Source: Candidatus Thorarchaeota archaeon | GTDB lineage: Archaea; Asgardarchaeota; Thorarchaeia; Thorarchaeales; Thorarchaeaceae | Length of the DNA: 64,000 nt | Assembly (NCBI GenBank): GCA_021498125.1 | Contig: JAIZWL010000007.1 | Location: 60,302 to 124,301 of the forward strand | Reading direction: 5' to 3' | Shown: one piece after another, positions 11,301 to 19,114 of the stretch | Layout: each line of letters starts with the position of its first letter | How positions within the stretch are numbered: the first letter of the stretch is position 1 | Notes under the pieces: model-generated | Database searches by the model: none | What the model saw: the letters and a program-made list of their open reading frames with translations, nothing else | Told to the model about the DNA's origin: nothing | Translations under genes and position numbers: made by a program

Positions 11301-11766
11301 TGGAACAGATGACTATACGATCTCTTGGTTCGATACTGTCATGCCCCTCATTACTGACGTGTATTATTCGCCACGTGATCCGGTCTTTGGTTCCGATGTC
11401 TTGTTGACCTGCAAGGCAACCGATGAACATAGCAACATAGACAGAGTGTGGGTGACGTATCTGGATGGTGCCTCGAATATCACCTCCGACATGGAACGGT
11501 TCAGCGACAACACCTTTGGAGTGAATATCACAAACAATGCCAGCGTTTCCGATCTCGAAGTTGTCATTAGAGCGTCTGACAGTGCGGGAAACGTGGTCTC
11601 ACACACGATCACGATTCACTACAATACTTCGACAGGTACAACGACTCCTACGACCAACATTCCGACGAGCCTGCTTGATGACTTTGAGACCCTGATCATC
11701 GCTGGCGCAATCGGCGGTGTTGTCCTCTTGGTCATTGTGATCATACTTCGTCGTAGACGCTCGTGA
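8311..11766 (+). CDS. Membrane-anchored GH5-like glycoside hydrolase
   Basis: The N-terminus has a signal peptide (hydrophobic residues about 16-33). A TIM-barrel glycosidase domain follows at residues about 75-520. RFWGVNLV opens the barrel, ELTNEN carries the likely acid/base Glu234, and IVREWND the likely nucleophile Glu434, the clan GH-A (GH5/GH42-like) pattern. The next 600 residues are beta-rich with many N-glycosylation sites and include an Ig-like domain near residues 900-1110. A Thr-rich linker, a C-terminal helix (IIAGAIGGVVLLVIVII) and an RRRR tail anchor it in the membrane. The enzyme should act outside the cell on a polysaccharide or glycan. Exact family and substrate are not certain. 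Confidence 0.8.
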   Translation: MYSKLTLVKVLSTFYQKLVLSLFLLGMLFVIPSYPLEARLADGPMPIQYPHNNDLLFNNTSAHKFVTAHDGHLYFEDGVRARFWGVNLVSDMCFLTGDQVDSLVEVLRAAGANMIRLHLMDEHHAISLINYTAGNTSQLNSEMLSRLDYLIYRSGQNGIYVYLDLLDGREFLDSDGVVNASLLGPEAKVVSIFDDHLIELQKQYATNLLTHVNQYTNLTLADDPTIAVVELTNENGMFWDLLGDVKGWAGIPEPYYNELKSKWNNWLLQEYVNRSNLDKTWTDSGGTHGLQPDEDPTTGTVRLPDVVEAWKLTAGSRDYDNVTVGHARANDGSRFAYYLLKNYYTTMKQHLRALGVRVPIGASDDQWQVHPPTQRAIKECLDFSAAGYYHDHPSFHETPLMTIKNTPELFEDTESILPILSAQKIAGVPMIVREWNDVFPNDYRCESMIQMATFAAQQDWDGVLIHHFADDFNSLTEGAQKTLWWSTLHDPARWPQFSVAARIFLGQLVTPINTVIDIGYSYTDTFYAAHFDDPWFYRVAPYLGRVQNKYFDDTYNGTADIVIGSMRTNGAIYPSSGGVKTVIVAPYYWYCDLYNKELNQTKTAKLLHPELSFQDGSTSGLGQFVGFAYDNKNITWSHYYGISISSVPSGAKPFGNSSDELWCAGLVDASSIIMVMWDHQTTSTTLFEDWDYKPQTGGTHNVFEVSRHDSLAARILLDGIHYWNMTDLTHSFWNQRTWHDGSGVWARDETAGIFTLDTDQVAAVVGFAQGNTTVGDVAFLSTSHHFAASLITLDGRPLTTSTHMVLTAVGDAWNTDQQLSLNYNYGAKTAYYSMQGWDSVGQAPVIYENIFVRAYFGREINASIILRGIYGEAEYEFNKTADSLYLATDSSYSPNVVALDIYVDPSPPQVMSVEPAPALALAREDQPVSVSVNLTGPDIETVAVWWSVDNSSYRSVTLSYEGYGRFCGQLPGGEYGTTTEYYFVVRDVFGQEIILRNGTDDYTISWFDTVMPLITDVYYSPRDPVFGSDVLLTCKATDEHSNIDRVWVTYLDGASNITSDMERFSDNTFGVNITNNASVSDLEVVIRASDSAGNVVSHTITIHYNTSTGTTTPTTNIPTSLLDDFETLIIAGAIGGVVLLVIVIILRRRRS

Positions 11767-11847
11767 CACATCGCCACACATGTCAGCAAAGGATCTGTCT
11801 CATTCCGATCCGTTTAGTGACTCGATCCAAAATCGCACACAACGATA

Positions 11848-11882
11848 GGTTTTTTAACACTAGGGACCATAATTATCCCTAG
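11848..11882 (+). promoter_or_regulatory. TATA-like box and 7-bp inverted repeat
   Basis: A TTTTTTAA box at about 11850-11857 lies some 25-30 bases before an ATG at 11883, as expected for a leaderless archaeal transcript. Overlapping the likely transcription start is a perfect inverted repeat, CTAGGGA (11860-11866) and TCCCTAG (11876-11882), separated by nine bases. Its position suggests an operator for the winged-helix regulator just downstream, which might bind its own promoter. That link is inference. Confidence 0.45.
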
Positions 11883-12116
11883 ATGGACGGCCAAGATGAG
11901 GTGACGCGGAAGAGCTGCGAGCACGGTCAGGGAGTTGCGACAGGCGCGCTGTTACAACCGGTATATTTTGGTGCTCGCCTTTCAACCGTGGGCCCATCTA
12001 TCCCGAAGCGCTTCGGAGACTATGGCCGAGGGGGCATCGACCCCCAAGGCCTCTTCTTGTCCTACGGTCAGAAATACCCAGAGGTGAATGAGAATGGAAC
12101 GATTATCGGCAACTGA
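11883..12116 (+). CDS. Possible small leader protein upstream of winged-helix regulator
   Basis: This is a 77-codon frame with an ATG one or two bases after the expected transcription start. Its codon choice looks like that of neighbouring genes (mostly G or C in third positions). It overlaps the start of the regulator gene in another frame, which would allow translational coupling. The product (GGIDPQGLFLSYGQKYP near its end) has no recognisable domain. The alternative is an untranslated structured leader, because short GC hairpins lie at about 12004-12050. Confidence is limited. Confidence 0.35.
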   Translation: MDGQDEVTRKSCEHGQGVATGALLQPVYFGARLSTVGPSIPKRFGDYGRGGIDPQGLFLSYGQKYPEVNENGTIIGN

Positions 12117-12735
12117 TCTTGACCGGGTGTTCAAGGCCCTCGGACATGTGACCCGCCGCAGAATTTTGCAATTATTGTCGCAGAGTCCTCGGTATCCCTA
12201 CGAGTTGTCAAAGATCCTCAATGTCAATCGGCGAGTGATTCTCAAACATCTCGAAGCGCTTGAGGACGCCGGGCTCGTAGAGCACGAGTCGGGAAGTTCA
12301 GAGCTTGGTCCTGATCGTACCTACTATCGGCTCAGTGTGAGCTTTGGGCTCTCAACGACGATCCTTCCAAATTCTTTTCTTATTCGAGTGACCCGTCCAA
12401 GTCTGAGCAGTCTGAAGGAATCTCCTCCGCAGACACGTGCTGACGTTCAGGCAGTACGGAAGCTACTTGGAGAGTTGAACAAGGTCAACCAGCGACTTGA
12501 GGAGATCGATCGAGAACGGGTTCGGCTTGCTCAACTACGAGGTCAGATCATCCACCAGATCGAGGAGATCATGCAGAGGTGTGATTGGGACGAGGAGAGT
12601 TGTGCACGAGTGCGTTCATTAATCGACCCGTCACGAGTTGAGATGGAGCAGGCGGCCTTTTCTTCAGTGGACTCGTGGAACAAGATCATGCGCGAGGTCT
12701 TGAGATTATTTGAAGAGTTCTTTGGACCTGAATGA
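12094..12735 (+). CDS. ArsR-like winged-helix transcription regulator
   Basis: Residues about 5-85 form an ArsR/TrmB-type winged helix: VFKALGHVTRRRILQLL, then ELSKILNVNRRVILKHLEAL as recognition helix, and a wing ending in TYYRLS. The rest is a long helical region (about 115-155) likely to form a coiled-coil dimer, then a C-terminal helix pair. No metal-binding cysteine pair or ligand domain is seen. The second ATG (12094) is chosen because GAGGTG at 12081-12086 is correctly spaced for it and too close to the ATG at 12088. It faces the signalling cluster and may control itself through the inverted repeat at 11860. Confidence 0.85.
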   Translation: MERLSATDLDRVFKALGHVTRRRILQLLSQSPRYPYELSKILNVNRRVILKHLEALEDAGLVEHESGSSELGPDRTYYRLSVSFGLSTTILPNSFLIRVTRPSLSSLKESPPQTRADVQAVRKLLGELNKVNQRLEEIDRERVRLAQLRGQIIHQIEEIMQRCDWDEESCARVRSLIDPSRVEMEQAAFSSVDSWNKIMREVLRLFEEFFGPE

Positions 12736-12746
12736 TGAGATTGCAC

Positions 12747-13442
12747 TCACCAGTTGAGAACTATTTGCCAAGTTGTTCTATCACTGGAGGGCATCATCGG
12801 TACATACTCGATCGGATTGTAGGGAAGCTCTATGCCCAATGATTTCTTGATGGTCAGGTAGTGTTTGCCGCGTGAGGTATTGAGACTGATGATTCCGTGG
12901 GCCAACGAATAGAGTTGATTCATAGTGATATCGTCGGCTGTGTCCTCGTGGATGAGATAGAACTCGATCGAGCCAGTCTTGACACTCTCTTCGACAGACT
13001 CCTTGAAGAATAGGACCACATCACGTGAAGAGAAATCGATGAGTAATGGGGTCAGGCCTTCAAAGACAACAATCTGTGGAGTGTATACGTTTCTTAACTC
13101 TCGCATCATGATATTGATCTCATGAAGATGGGGCGAGCAGGTATGCTGGCCAAAGGTCTCCTGCCCATAGCTGACCTCAAGAATCCTGAAGCGGTCATTT
13201 TGATGTGTTGCCAGATCCTTCATGACATCACGGTTACGGGCCTCGGTGACGACTTCAAGGGTTGTGAGGTTTTCTTTGACAGCCTGTTTTAGTAGCGTCA
13301 TCATAAAGAGATCATAGTGACTATCCTGACTTGCAGTGACTAGAAAGACATAACCTCTAGGGGGTGTCATGAGTAACCTCTGAATGATGTCACTCTTGCG
13401 TTCGCCATGTCTTGTGGAAAATTCCACCATGTTTCTAATCAC
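12747..13442 (-). CDS. RAD55/KaiC-like protein lacking the P-loop
   Basis: The 231-residue protein follows the strand order of KaiC/RAD55 RecA-like domains: YVFLVTASQ, then TPQIVVFEGLTPLL at the Walker B position, then FYLIHED. Where the P-loop should be there is TASQDSHYD, with no GxxxxGK[ST], so ATP hydrolysis is unlikely. Such degenerate KaiC-like proteins are common beside response regulators in archaea and are thought to be signalling partners. Its start lies 11 bases after the stop of the receiver gene on the same strand, so they form an operon. The pair probably acts in one signalling path; the output is unknown. Confidence 0.7.
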   Translation of the reverse strand: MIRNMVEFSTRHGERKSDIIQRLLMTPPRGYVFLVTASQDSHYDLFMMTLLKQAVKENLTTLEVVTEARNRDVMKDLATHQNDRFRILEVSYGQETFGQHTCSPHLHEINIMMRELRNVYTPQIVVFEGLTPLLIDFSSRDVVLFFKESVEESVKTGSIEFYLIHEDTADDITMNQLYSLAHGIISLNTSRGKHYLTIKKSLGIELPYNPIEYVPMMPSSDRTTWQIVLNW

Positions 13443-13453
13443 TCTCGGTTCAT

Positions 13454-13837
13454 TTAGGCGAGCCCGAGATGCCGGCGTATGGTCGCAACCAGTGCCTTGC
13501 CTGAGAACGGTTTGACTATGTACTCATCAGCACCGGATTGCTTCCCCTTTTGCATATCTACTTCAAAGCCCCTGGCAGTAAACATGAGGATCGGCACGTC
13601 CTTAAAGTCGTCTTCGGCCTTGAGTCGGCTGCATACAGCAAACCCATCCATTCCTGGAAGGACCACATCCAAGAGTATCAGATCAGGCCGTTCGTCGTGC
13701 GCCATTGTAATTGCCTCGTTGCCAGAATGAGCACAGACCACAACGAAGCCGTGTTTCTCAAGAAATTTTTTAGCCAAGTCAACAGTGACCTCTTCGTCGT
13801 CAACAACGAGGATTTTTTTTGCAATTTCCGGTGTCAT
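13454..13837 (-). CDS. Single-domain response regulator (CheY-like receiver)
   Basis: This is a complete receiver domain of 127 residues with nothing attached. It has the acidic pair in VVDDEE, the phospho-acceptor Asp in LILLDVVLPGMDG, the Thr in LMFTARG and the Lys in YIVKPFSG. It would be phosphorylated by a histidine kinase, but none is in the window. It is transcribed just before the P-loop-less RAD55-like gene and about 150 bases after a KaiC-like gene, so its output is probably protein-protein contact with one of these. Confidence 0.92.
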   Translation of the reverse strand: MTPEIAKKILVVDDEEVTVDLAKKFLEKHGFVVVCAHSGNEAITMAHDERPDLILLDVVLPGMDGFAVCSRLKAEDDFKDVPILMFTARGFEVDMQKGKQSGADEYIVKPFSGKALVATIRRHLGLA

Positions 13838-13986
13838 ATAGGATTCCTCTTTTCTTTTGGCGCACGTGCCATCCTCTGTCGTGTCAAGGAACCTTTCTCG
13901 AGCCCACTAATCCGATATTTTGTATTGGCGATACCATATTTAGCCTTTTGGTGGTCGTGAATAAGGTACACATTCTCTCCCCGAGG

Positions 13987-15372
13987 TCAGATTACAGGTA
14001 TTAAATCGTAGTCAAGGAATCCTCCTGATAGCTTCGGCATGAGTGCGAGAATACCCGTACGAGGATTGACCCCAAAGATCCCGATTATGCCACAGATCTC
14101 TTGAATTGCCACATGTACGCTGTGAGGGAGTGCGTTATTCTTAATCTTCTGATGTCTACTCAAAATCAGGATTGTTGCCGTCTGAGTCCCGGGTAATGCA
14201 GCAGTGATCTCTGCGATCATCCCCTTGGCAATGTCGGCTCCGAATTTATTCTCTAATGTATCAAGTGCAAAAAACTCGATGGCGTTGTTTTTGAAGCGTC
14301 GTACTAGTTGATTGGCCTCATACCGCATCTCTTGTAGAGTTTTCCATGGATCTTCGTCAATGTGTCGGACATTGCCAGTCCTATTAAGTGCCTGCCGCCC
14401 AAAGAAGACTACCTGTTCTTCAACAACTGCTCGGTCTACAAAATGCGTGAGACCATGTGTAAACCTTTCTGGAGACCACCCCTCCGGAAGTACAATGATG
14501 GCTGGGCGGCCAAGTTGTAATTGATTGGAGAGAAACGGAATATAGATGGTCTCAAGATAAGGCGCAGCCAGTGAGTCTACCTCAACAAGATTGAGGGCTC
14601 CTTTATAGAATCCACCTCCAATGATGTTATCCAACGACTTGCTTCCCGTTGAGATTCGATCATGTGACGGGTCTGGTAGCGGCTGGCGTTCGATCGTAAT
14701 TGCAGGGTATCTGTGTTTGTACCATGGTATGTAGGTGAATCTTCCACCGTAGAGCGTGAAGACAAATTCATCCTGTTCGATAGGCAGTCCTCTCATCTTT
14801 CCGACGATCAGGCGTCTATATGTTCTATGTTCATCACGGACCTTTTCCAGTCGCACAATAGAATCTGCGGTATGAAATAGGCTACTCTCTGCGAGATCCT
14901 CGTCCTTGTAATCCGTGACAAGGATTAGTTTTATTCCCTCATCACGTGCGGTCTCAGCTAGTGTGTGTTCAAATATATCTCGTTGGTCAGAGGAAAACGG
15001 ATCCAAGAAGTCGGTCCACGAGTCAATGATGATTGTGGTTGCGTTCTTGAGGTCGATGGGTCTTCCGATTAACGAGCTCAGATGTTCTTGAAACGATGAT
15101 CCGTCGAGGTCTTTGTCTATCATGGGTCTCGTAAATCTGACATCGATATGGCGTTGGTCCCAATCGGGCATATCCGCTTTTAGCGCATCGATATAGATGG
15201 GCATGTTCTCAGAGCTAGTCAGGATCAGAAATGATTGGGGCACACTTCTCAGAATCTCTTGTGAAAAGAGTGTCTTTCCGACACCTGGTCCTCCAGTCAC
15301 GACGAGGACATATCCCGATCTTTTATTTAGAGCATCAATGATCTTGACGGGGATTGCCCCATATTCGTTCAC
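13987..15372 (-). CDS. Two-domain KaiC/RAD55-family ATPase
   Basis: The 461-residue protein has two RecA-like domains. The first has an intact Walker A (GGPGVGKT, residues 27-34) and a Walker B (TIIIDSW, near residue 115). The second begins around residue 240 with the family signature STGSKSLDNIIGGGF, but its P-loop is replaced by VEVDSLAAP, so it is probably a structural or regulatory copy. Proteins like this are soluble ATPase switches in archaeal signalling. It follows a GNAT gene by 36 bases on the same strand and precedes the receiver gene, consistent with a common transcription unit. Confidence 0.82.
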   Translation of the reverse strand: MNEYGAIPVKIIDALNKRSGYVLVVTGGPGVGKTLFSQEILRSVPQSFLILTSSENMPIYIDALKADMPDWDQRHIDVRFTRPMIDKDLDGSSFQEHLSSLIGRPIDLKNATTIIIDSWTDFLDPFSSDQRDIFEHTLAETARDEGIKLILVTDYKDEDLAESSLFHTADSIVRLEKVRDEHRTYRRLIVGKMRGLPIEQDEFVFTLYGGRFTYIPWYKHRYPAITIERQPLPDPSHDRISTGSKSLDNIIGGGFYKGALNLVEVDSLAAPYLETIYIPFLSNQLQLGRPAIIVLPEGWSPERFTHGLTHFVDRAVVEEQVVFFGRQALNRTGNVRHIDEDPWKTLQEMRYEANQLVRRFKNNAIEFFALDTLENKFGADIAKGMIAEITAALPGTQTATILILSRHQKIKNNALPHSVHVAIQEICGIIGIFGVNPRTGILALMPKLSGGFLDYDLIPVI

Positions 15373-15408
15373 TTGGTCTCTCTCCGTTGTTCCATCTTGA
15401 CCTTAGTA

Positions 15409-15954
15409 TTATTGCTCCGTTGTATCTTGAGATTGATGACGGAACAGCTCCATATAGTGGGTGTCTACGTATTTGCCTCTAATGAACATTTTTTGGTGAG
15501 CTATTCCCCATTGTTTGAATCCAAGCTTTTCATAGGTCTTTCTGGCACGTTCGTTGAATGAATGCACGCTCAGTTCTAGTCTGCGAAGATTTAGGTCTTT
15601 CCACGCGAATTCGATGGCAAGTTGGAGTGCCTCAGTGCCAAAGCCTTGTTCTCTGTCTTTTTGGTGGTAGATCGCAATTCCTATCGTCGCTGTCTTTGCA
15701 ACCCACGAGATGTCATGTATTCCAACAGTACCGATGAATTTCTGTGTGTCTAAACGTTCAATTGCAAATACATATTCTTGGCCTGAACTCATTAATCGTT
15801 GAGTGCGTTTGATCCATTCCTCTTCTTGAAATCGGGAGTGCGGGATCGCACCCATTAAATATTGTTTTAATTCGGGATTGTTCCATGCTTCCATGATTCT
15901 ATCAAGATGTTTCATATCTAAGACTTTGAGTTCAACTTTTTTTCCACGAAACAT
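15409..15954 (-). CDS. RimJ/RimL-type GNAT N-acetyltransferase
   Basis: The 181-residue protein has the GNAT fold: LKVLDMKHLDRIMEAWNNPE at the start, FIGTVGIHDI as beta4, and an acetyl-CoA loop region at KDREQGFGTEAL (Q/RxxGxG/A type). RRLELSVHSFNERARKTYEKLGF is the classical motif B tail of RimJ/RimL enzymes. It would transfer acetyl from acetyl-CoA to a protein N-terminus or small amine; the substrate is unknown. It lies between the TPR gene and the KaiC-like gene on the same strand. Confidence 0.9.
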   Translation of the reverse strand: MFRGKKVELKVLDMKHLDRIMEAWNNPELKQYLMGAIPHSRFQEEEWIKRTQRLMSSGQEYVFAIERLDTQKFIGTVGIHDISWVAKTATIGIAIYHQKDREQGFGTEALQLAIEFAWKDLNLRRLELSVHSFNERARKTYEKLGFKQWGIAHQKMFIRGKYVDTHYMELFRHQSQDTTEQ

Positions 15955-15995
15955 GCTAGTGACCTAGATGCTGGACGTGATGTAGTTTGATAAAT

Positions 15996-17585
15996 CTAGT
16001 GTCCATTCTGTGAATCACGAAGGAACTCGACGAATTTGATAAAGTATGGACAAAAACTACCCATCCACATGAGGCTCCCAAAGCACTCTTTTTTGAGGCC
16101 AGTTCGATCTACTCTGCAAGTGAAACCTAGGTCGCGGTCATAAAAGATGCATGTCTGACTGGAGATGGACGAGTCTTCAAAGATCCGTCGAGTCAGCTGT
16201 GACATGAGTGCTGGTGTTGGTGAAGTCAGCCAATCCGAGAGAGGTGACATCACTTCCTTAACTGATTTCAGGAGTTCGTTAGGTATTGTGATCCCTGCTA
16301 TTCTATGCGTCATTATTGTTGAAACGTCAGCTAAAAACATTGATAGTTGATAACCTGCGTTCTCCGAGAGGGTCTTGGCTTTTTTGTACATGTCTCCTGC
16401 TTTGTTGTACTGTTGTTTGAGGAAATAGGCATCTCCTAAAAGAAAGTGTATACTTATTACAAGATAGCCCAGCCCAGAATTCTTTGCGATCTCTAATGCC
16501 CTCATATATTTCTCAATGGCTGCATCTAACTCGGCCCGTCGGAATGCAACATTGCCGATATTGATCGTTGCTACTGTAATCCCGCTCATGTACTCGGCTT
16601 CTTGAGAGATTTCCAAGGCTCGGATGTTGTAGAATTCCATCTGGTCGAGTTGGTCAAGCTCGCTATCTACTTCACCAATGTTGATCAGTGCTCGGGCGAG
16701 ACCCACCTGATTATTCAGCTGTTGCTGGATGATCATCTGTTCCTCAAATTGATCTCTGGCATCTTGGAACTGTCCCAAATGAATATAGATAATTCCTCTA
16801 ATGTTCCGCGAGTTGGCAACTCCCTCAAGGTATCCCATTGTATCGAAGAGCCTTAAGGCATCCGAGATGTATTTCATAGCCCGATTGAATTCATGACTAT
16901 CTAGGAAGAGATAGCCCCGCACATACATGATCTTTGCCAGTGCCAATTGATTGTCTATGCGTTTTGCCGTGGCCTCTGCCGAATCGAGACGCATAAGGGT
17001 CTCATCACGAGACCGGCGTGTAGCCGTAATACGCGCTAGGACGATGTGTGCATCCAAGAGTAACGTCTGAACCTTTTTCTTCAGTTCAGCATCATGTTTT
17101 GTAGCCTCTGTGACCCGCTCAATGGTATCATGGGCATGCTTCTCTGCATGATCATTGTAGCCAAGGTCAACGAGGATCTCGGCAAGGAGTGTACTTAGCT
17201 CGGTGAAGGCGATGTAGTTCTTCTCTTGCCATGCTTGATTGACATAATTACGAAGGTTGTTGATCCATCTGGGGTTGAGGCTCTGTCTACAGTATGAGGC
17301 TGAGGAATAGCCCTTGCACGCAACGTTCTTGGTGGACTTTGCAAGGGTCTGGATATACCCGTACATTCCTCGAAGATAGCAGGCCCGTGCGATCATTGTG
17401 ATAAAGCTGTCTGAGTGATTTCTCCACTCTCCACTGGGCACATAATCGATCAATGCATCAGTAAAGATTCGGAATCGGTTCCCAGACTCCTGCGGGATGC
17501 TCTCAATTCTCCGACTAAGTTCTTCAATCTCCTCTTTTTCTATAGAGTACACACTGAATTCGGGGATCAAGTGTTCATCCTGCAC
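15996..17585 (-). CDS. TPR-repeat protein
   Basis: The 529-residue soluble protein has about five tetratricopeptide repeats between residues 205 and 410, for example RNIRGIIYIHLGQFQDARDQF and TINIGNVAFRRAELDAAIEKY. They form a superhelical protein-binding scaffold. The N-terminal 200 residues are helical. The C-terminal 60 residues contain several cysteines (TCRVD, KKECFG, SFCPYF) and may bind a metal. The start is a GTG. As the first gene of the minus-strand run leading to GNAT and KaiC-like genes, it may be the scaffold of that signalling group, which is inference from order. Confidence 0.8.
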   Translation of the reverse strand: MQDEHLIPEFSVYSIEKEEIEELSRRIESIPQESGNRFRIFTDALIDYVPSGEWRNHSDSFITMIARACYLRGMYGYIQTLAKSTKNVACKGYSSASYCRQSLNPRWINNLRNYVNQAWQEKNYIAFTELSTLLAEILVDLGYNDHAEKHAHDTIERVTEATKHDAELKKKVQTLLLDAHIVLARITATRRSRDETLMRLDSAEATAKRIDNQLALAKIMYVRGYLFLDSHEFNRAMKYISDALRLFDTMGYLEGVANSRNIRGIIYIHLGQFQDARDQFEEQMIIQQQLNNQVGLARALINIGEVDSELDQLDQMEFYNIRALEISQEAEYMSGITVATINIGNVAFRRAELDAAIEKYMRALEIAKNSGLGYLVISIHFLLGDAYFLKQQYNKAGDMYKKAKTLSENAGYQLSMFLADVSTIMTHRIAGITIPNELLKSVKEVMSPLSDWLTSPTPALMSQLTRRIFEDSSISSQTCIFYDRDLGFTCRVDRTGLKKECFGSLMWMGSFCPYFIKFVEFLRDSQNGH

Positions 17586-17902
17586 TGTCTTTCAACATCC
17601 ACTCACGTTGTCAGCGGTTAGTTCCTCTCGTATTACTTGGCTAGTGAACCATATTAAAGGCATTCTAGTGTATATATCCGCATTACGTAATTATATTCTG
17701 TTTGTGTGTACCGCTTATATGCGCAAACCCATTAATAGGTATTATTTCTGTCCCCTCTTCTTACCGTGAGGCTGGCCGTTGATATAATTAGGAATCCTCA
17801 CAGAATTTTATTTATTATTATCTCGCCAATAAAGATTGATGAATTTGTATAAGGGCTAACAGTTATATCAGCAGACATCTGGTTGAATGTGGGTGCTTTG
17901 GA
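17586..17902. other. Divergent promoter region
   Basis: This AT-rich stretch lies between the TPR gene (minus) and a KaiC-like gene (plus). An ATATTAAAG-type TATA box in minus orientation at about 17648-17658 would serve the TPR gene. TATA-like sequences at about 17804 and 17845 could serve the plus gene. No RNA gene is seen. Confidence 0.45.
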
Positions 17903-18658
17903 TTGGAATTACCAAGGGTGAGCAGTGGCGTCGAAGGACTGGATCAAGCCCTGCATGGTGGCTATGTGAGAGGGCGTTCTGTACTTGCTGCTGGCGGTCC
18001 CGGTACTGGGAAGAGCATCTTGTCTTGGCATTTTCTCTACGAAGGAATCAAGAATGGCGAACCAGGTGTTCTGCTCTCGCTCGACCAATCCGAGGAGATG
18101 ATCCGCTCCGATATGTCCCGTTTCGGGTGGGATGTTGATAGTGCCATTAGTTCTCATGCATTGACCATCCTCTCAGGCTCGATACGTGTTGTCCCCCAAG
18201 AACCCGGTTACGAGTATCTTGTGGCGTTTCACCAATCTTTCATGCAAGAGCAACCGCTTACTATTCCGCGGCTTGCGAATCTCGTCTTGCGTAAGACTTC
18301 TGAGGCGAAGGCAAAACGGATCGTTATTGATGGTCTTGGCCCCCTTTTGGAACTTGCAGGGAACAGCTTTGAAATCCGTCAGCTTATCTACTCATTCATT
18401 CGTGATTTGACGGCCGATGATGTCACGATCTTTCTCACTCACGAGCTCCGGACGATTCCCGGTGCGGTCAATGATGAGATGCCCTTTTTTATCAGTGACG
18501 GTGTGATCCGGCTTGAGATGGTCTATGCTCAGGGTGATTTTATTCGGACAATGCGGATCGTAAAGATGAGAGGGACCGACCATATCATGAGACCTATCAT
18601 GTTCAAGATCACTAACAAGGGAATACTGGCCTTTCCGGACACACGTCTTCCCGATTAA
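17903..18658 (+). CDS. Single-domain KaiC/RAD55-family ATPase
   Basis: This is a 251-residue RecA-like ATPase. It opens with the family signature RVSSGVEGLDQALHGG, then Walker A GGPGTGKS (residues 31-38), Walker B KRIVIDGLGP, and the typical C-terminal RTMRIVKMRGTDH segment. The start codon is TTG; no in-frame ATG or GTG lies just upstream, and TTG gives the normal family N-terminus. Single-domain KaiC-like proteins in archaea act as ATP-driven regulators of motility, gas-vesicle or other signalling circuits. It is convergent with the receiver pair at 18709-19477. Confidence 0.88.
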   Translation: MELPRVSSGVEGLDQALHGGYVRGRSVLAAGGPGTGKSILSWHFLYEGIKNGEPGVLLSLDQSEEMIRSDMSRFGWDVDSAISSHALTILSGSIRVVPQEPGYEYLVAFHQSFMQEQPLTIPRLANLVLRKTSEAKAKRIVIDGLGPLLELAGNSFEIRQLIYSFIRDLTADDVTIFLTHELRTIPGAVNDEMPFFISDGVIRLEMVYAQGDFIRTMRIVKMRGTDHIMRPIMFKITNKGILAFPDTRLPD

Positions 18659-18708
18659 TTGAGTGCCTGATCGAACTCACCATCCGCTATCCAAATTAGG
18701 CCGTCTAT

Positions 18709-19086
18709 TCATTTGAAGACTGGTGCGACCTTACGGATAGTGTCAACAAGATCATACATACTGAAGGGTTTCTGAAGATATGCTGTCGCCCCCGCCGCAA
18801 ACAGTTTTTCTCCATGTGTTGCATCGACATCGGAAACCGCAATGATCGCCATGTGGATGTCAACGTCTAGCAGGTCCTCGATCAGGCGAACCGTTGACAC
18901 CTCGTCTTCTCCAAGGTCCAACAGGACAACGTCCGGGTGGTGCCTATGAGCACTGACCAAGACCTCTTCTATTGTTGTACATTCATCAACAACAGAAAAC
19001 CCCTCATCCTCCAAGGCAAGACGAATGAGCGAACGTAGAAAGGGGACTTCACCTGCTAATATGACCGTTGGCATGGGTCTTGTCAT
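18709..19086 (-). CDS. Atypical single-domain response regulator
   Basis: The 125-residue receiver domain keeps the phospho-acceptor Asp (VVLLDLG), the Ser/Thr switch (AIIAVSD) and the Lys (AYLQKPFS). The usual acidic pair after beta1 is replaced by AGEVPF, with only one Glu near that place. Magnesium binding and phosphorylation may therefore be altered. It is the second gene of a two-receiver operon, 28 bases after the gene starting at 19477. Confidence 0.82.
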   Translation of the reverse strand: MTRPMPTVILAGEVPFLRSLIRLALEDEGFSVVDECTTIEEVLVSAHRHHPDVVLLDLGEDEVSTVRLIEDLLDVDIHMAIIAVSDVDATHGEKLFAAGATAYLQKPFSMYDLVDTIRKVAPVFK

Positions 19087-19114
19087 GACTACAGGTCCCC
19101 CCTACCCGTGGAGG

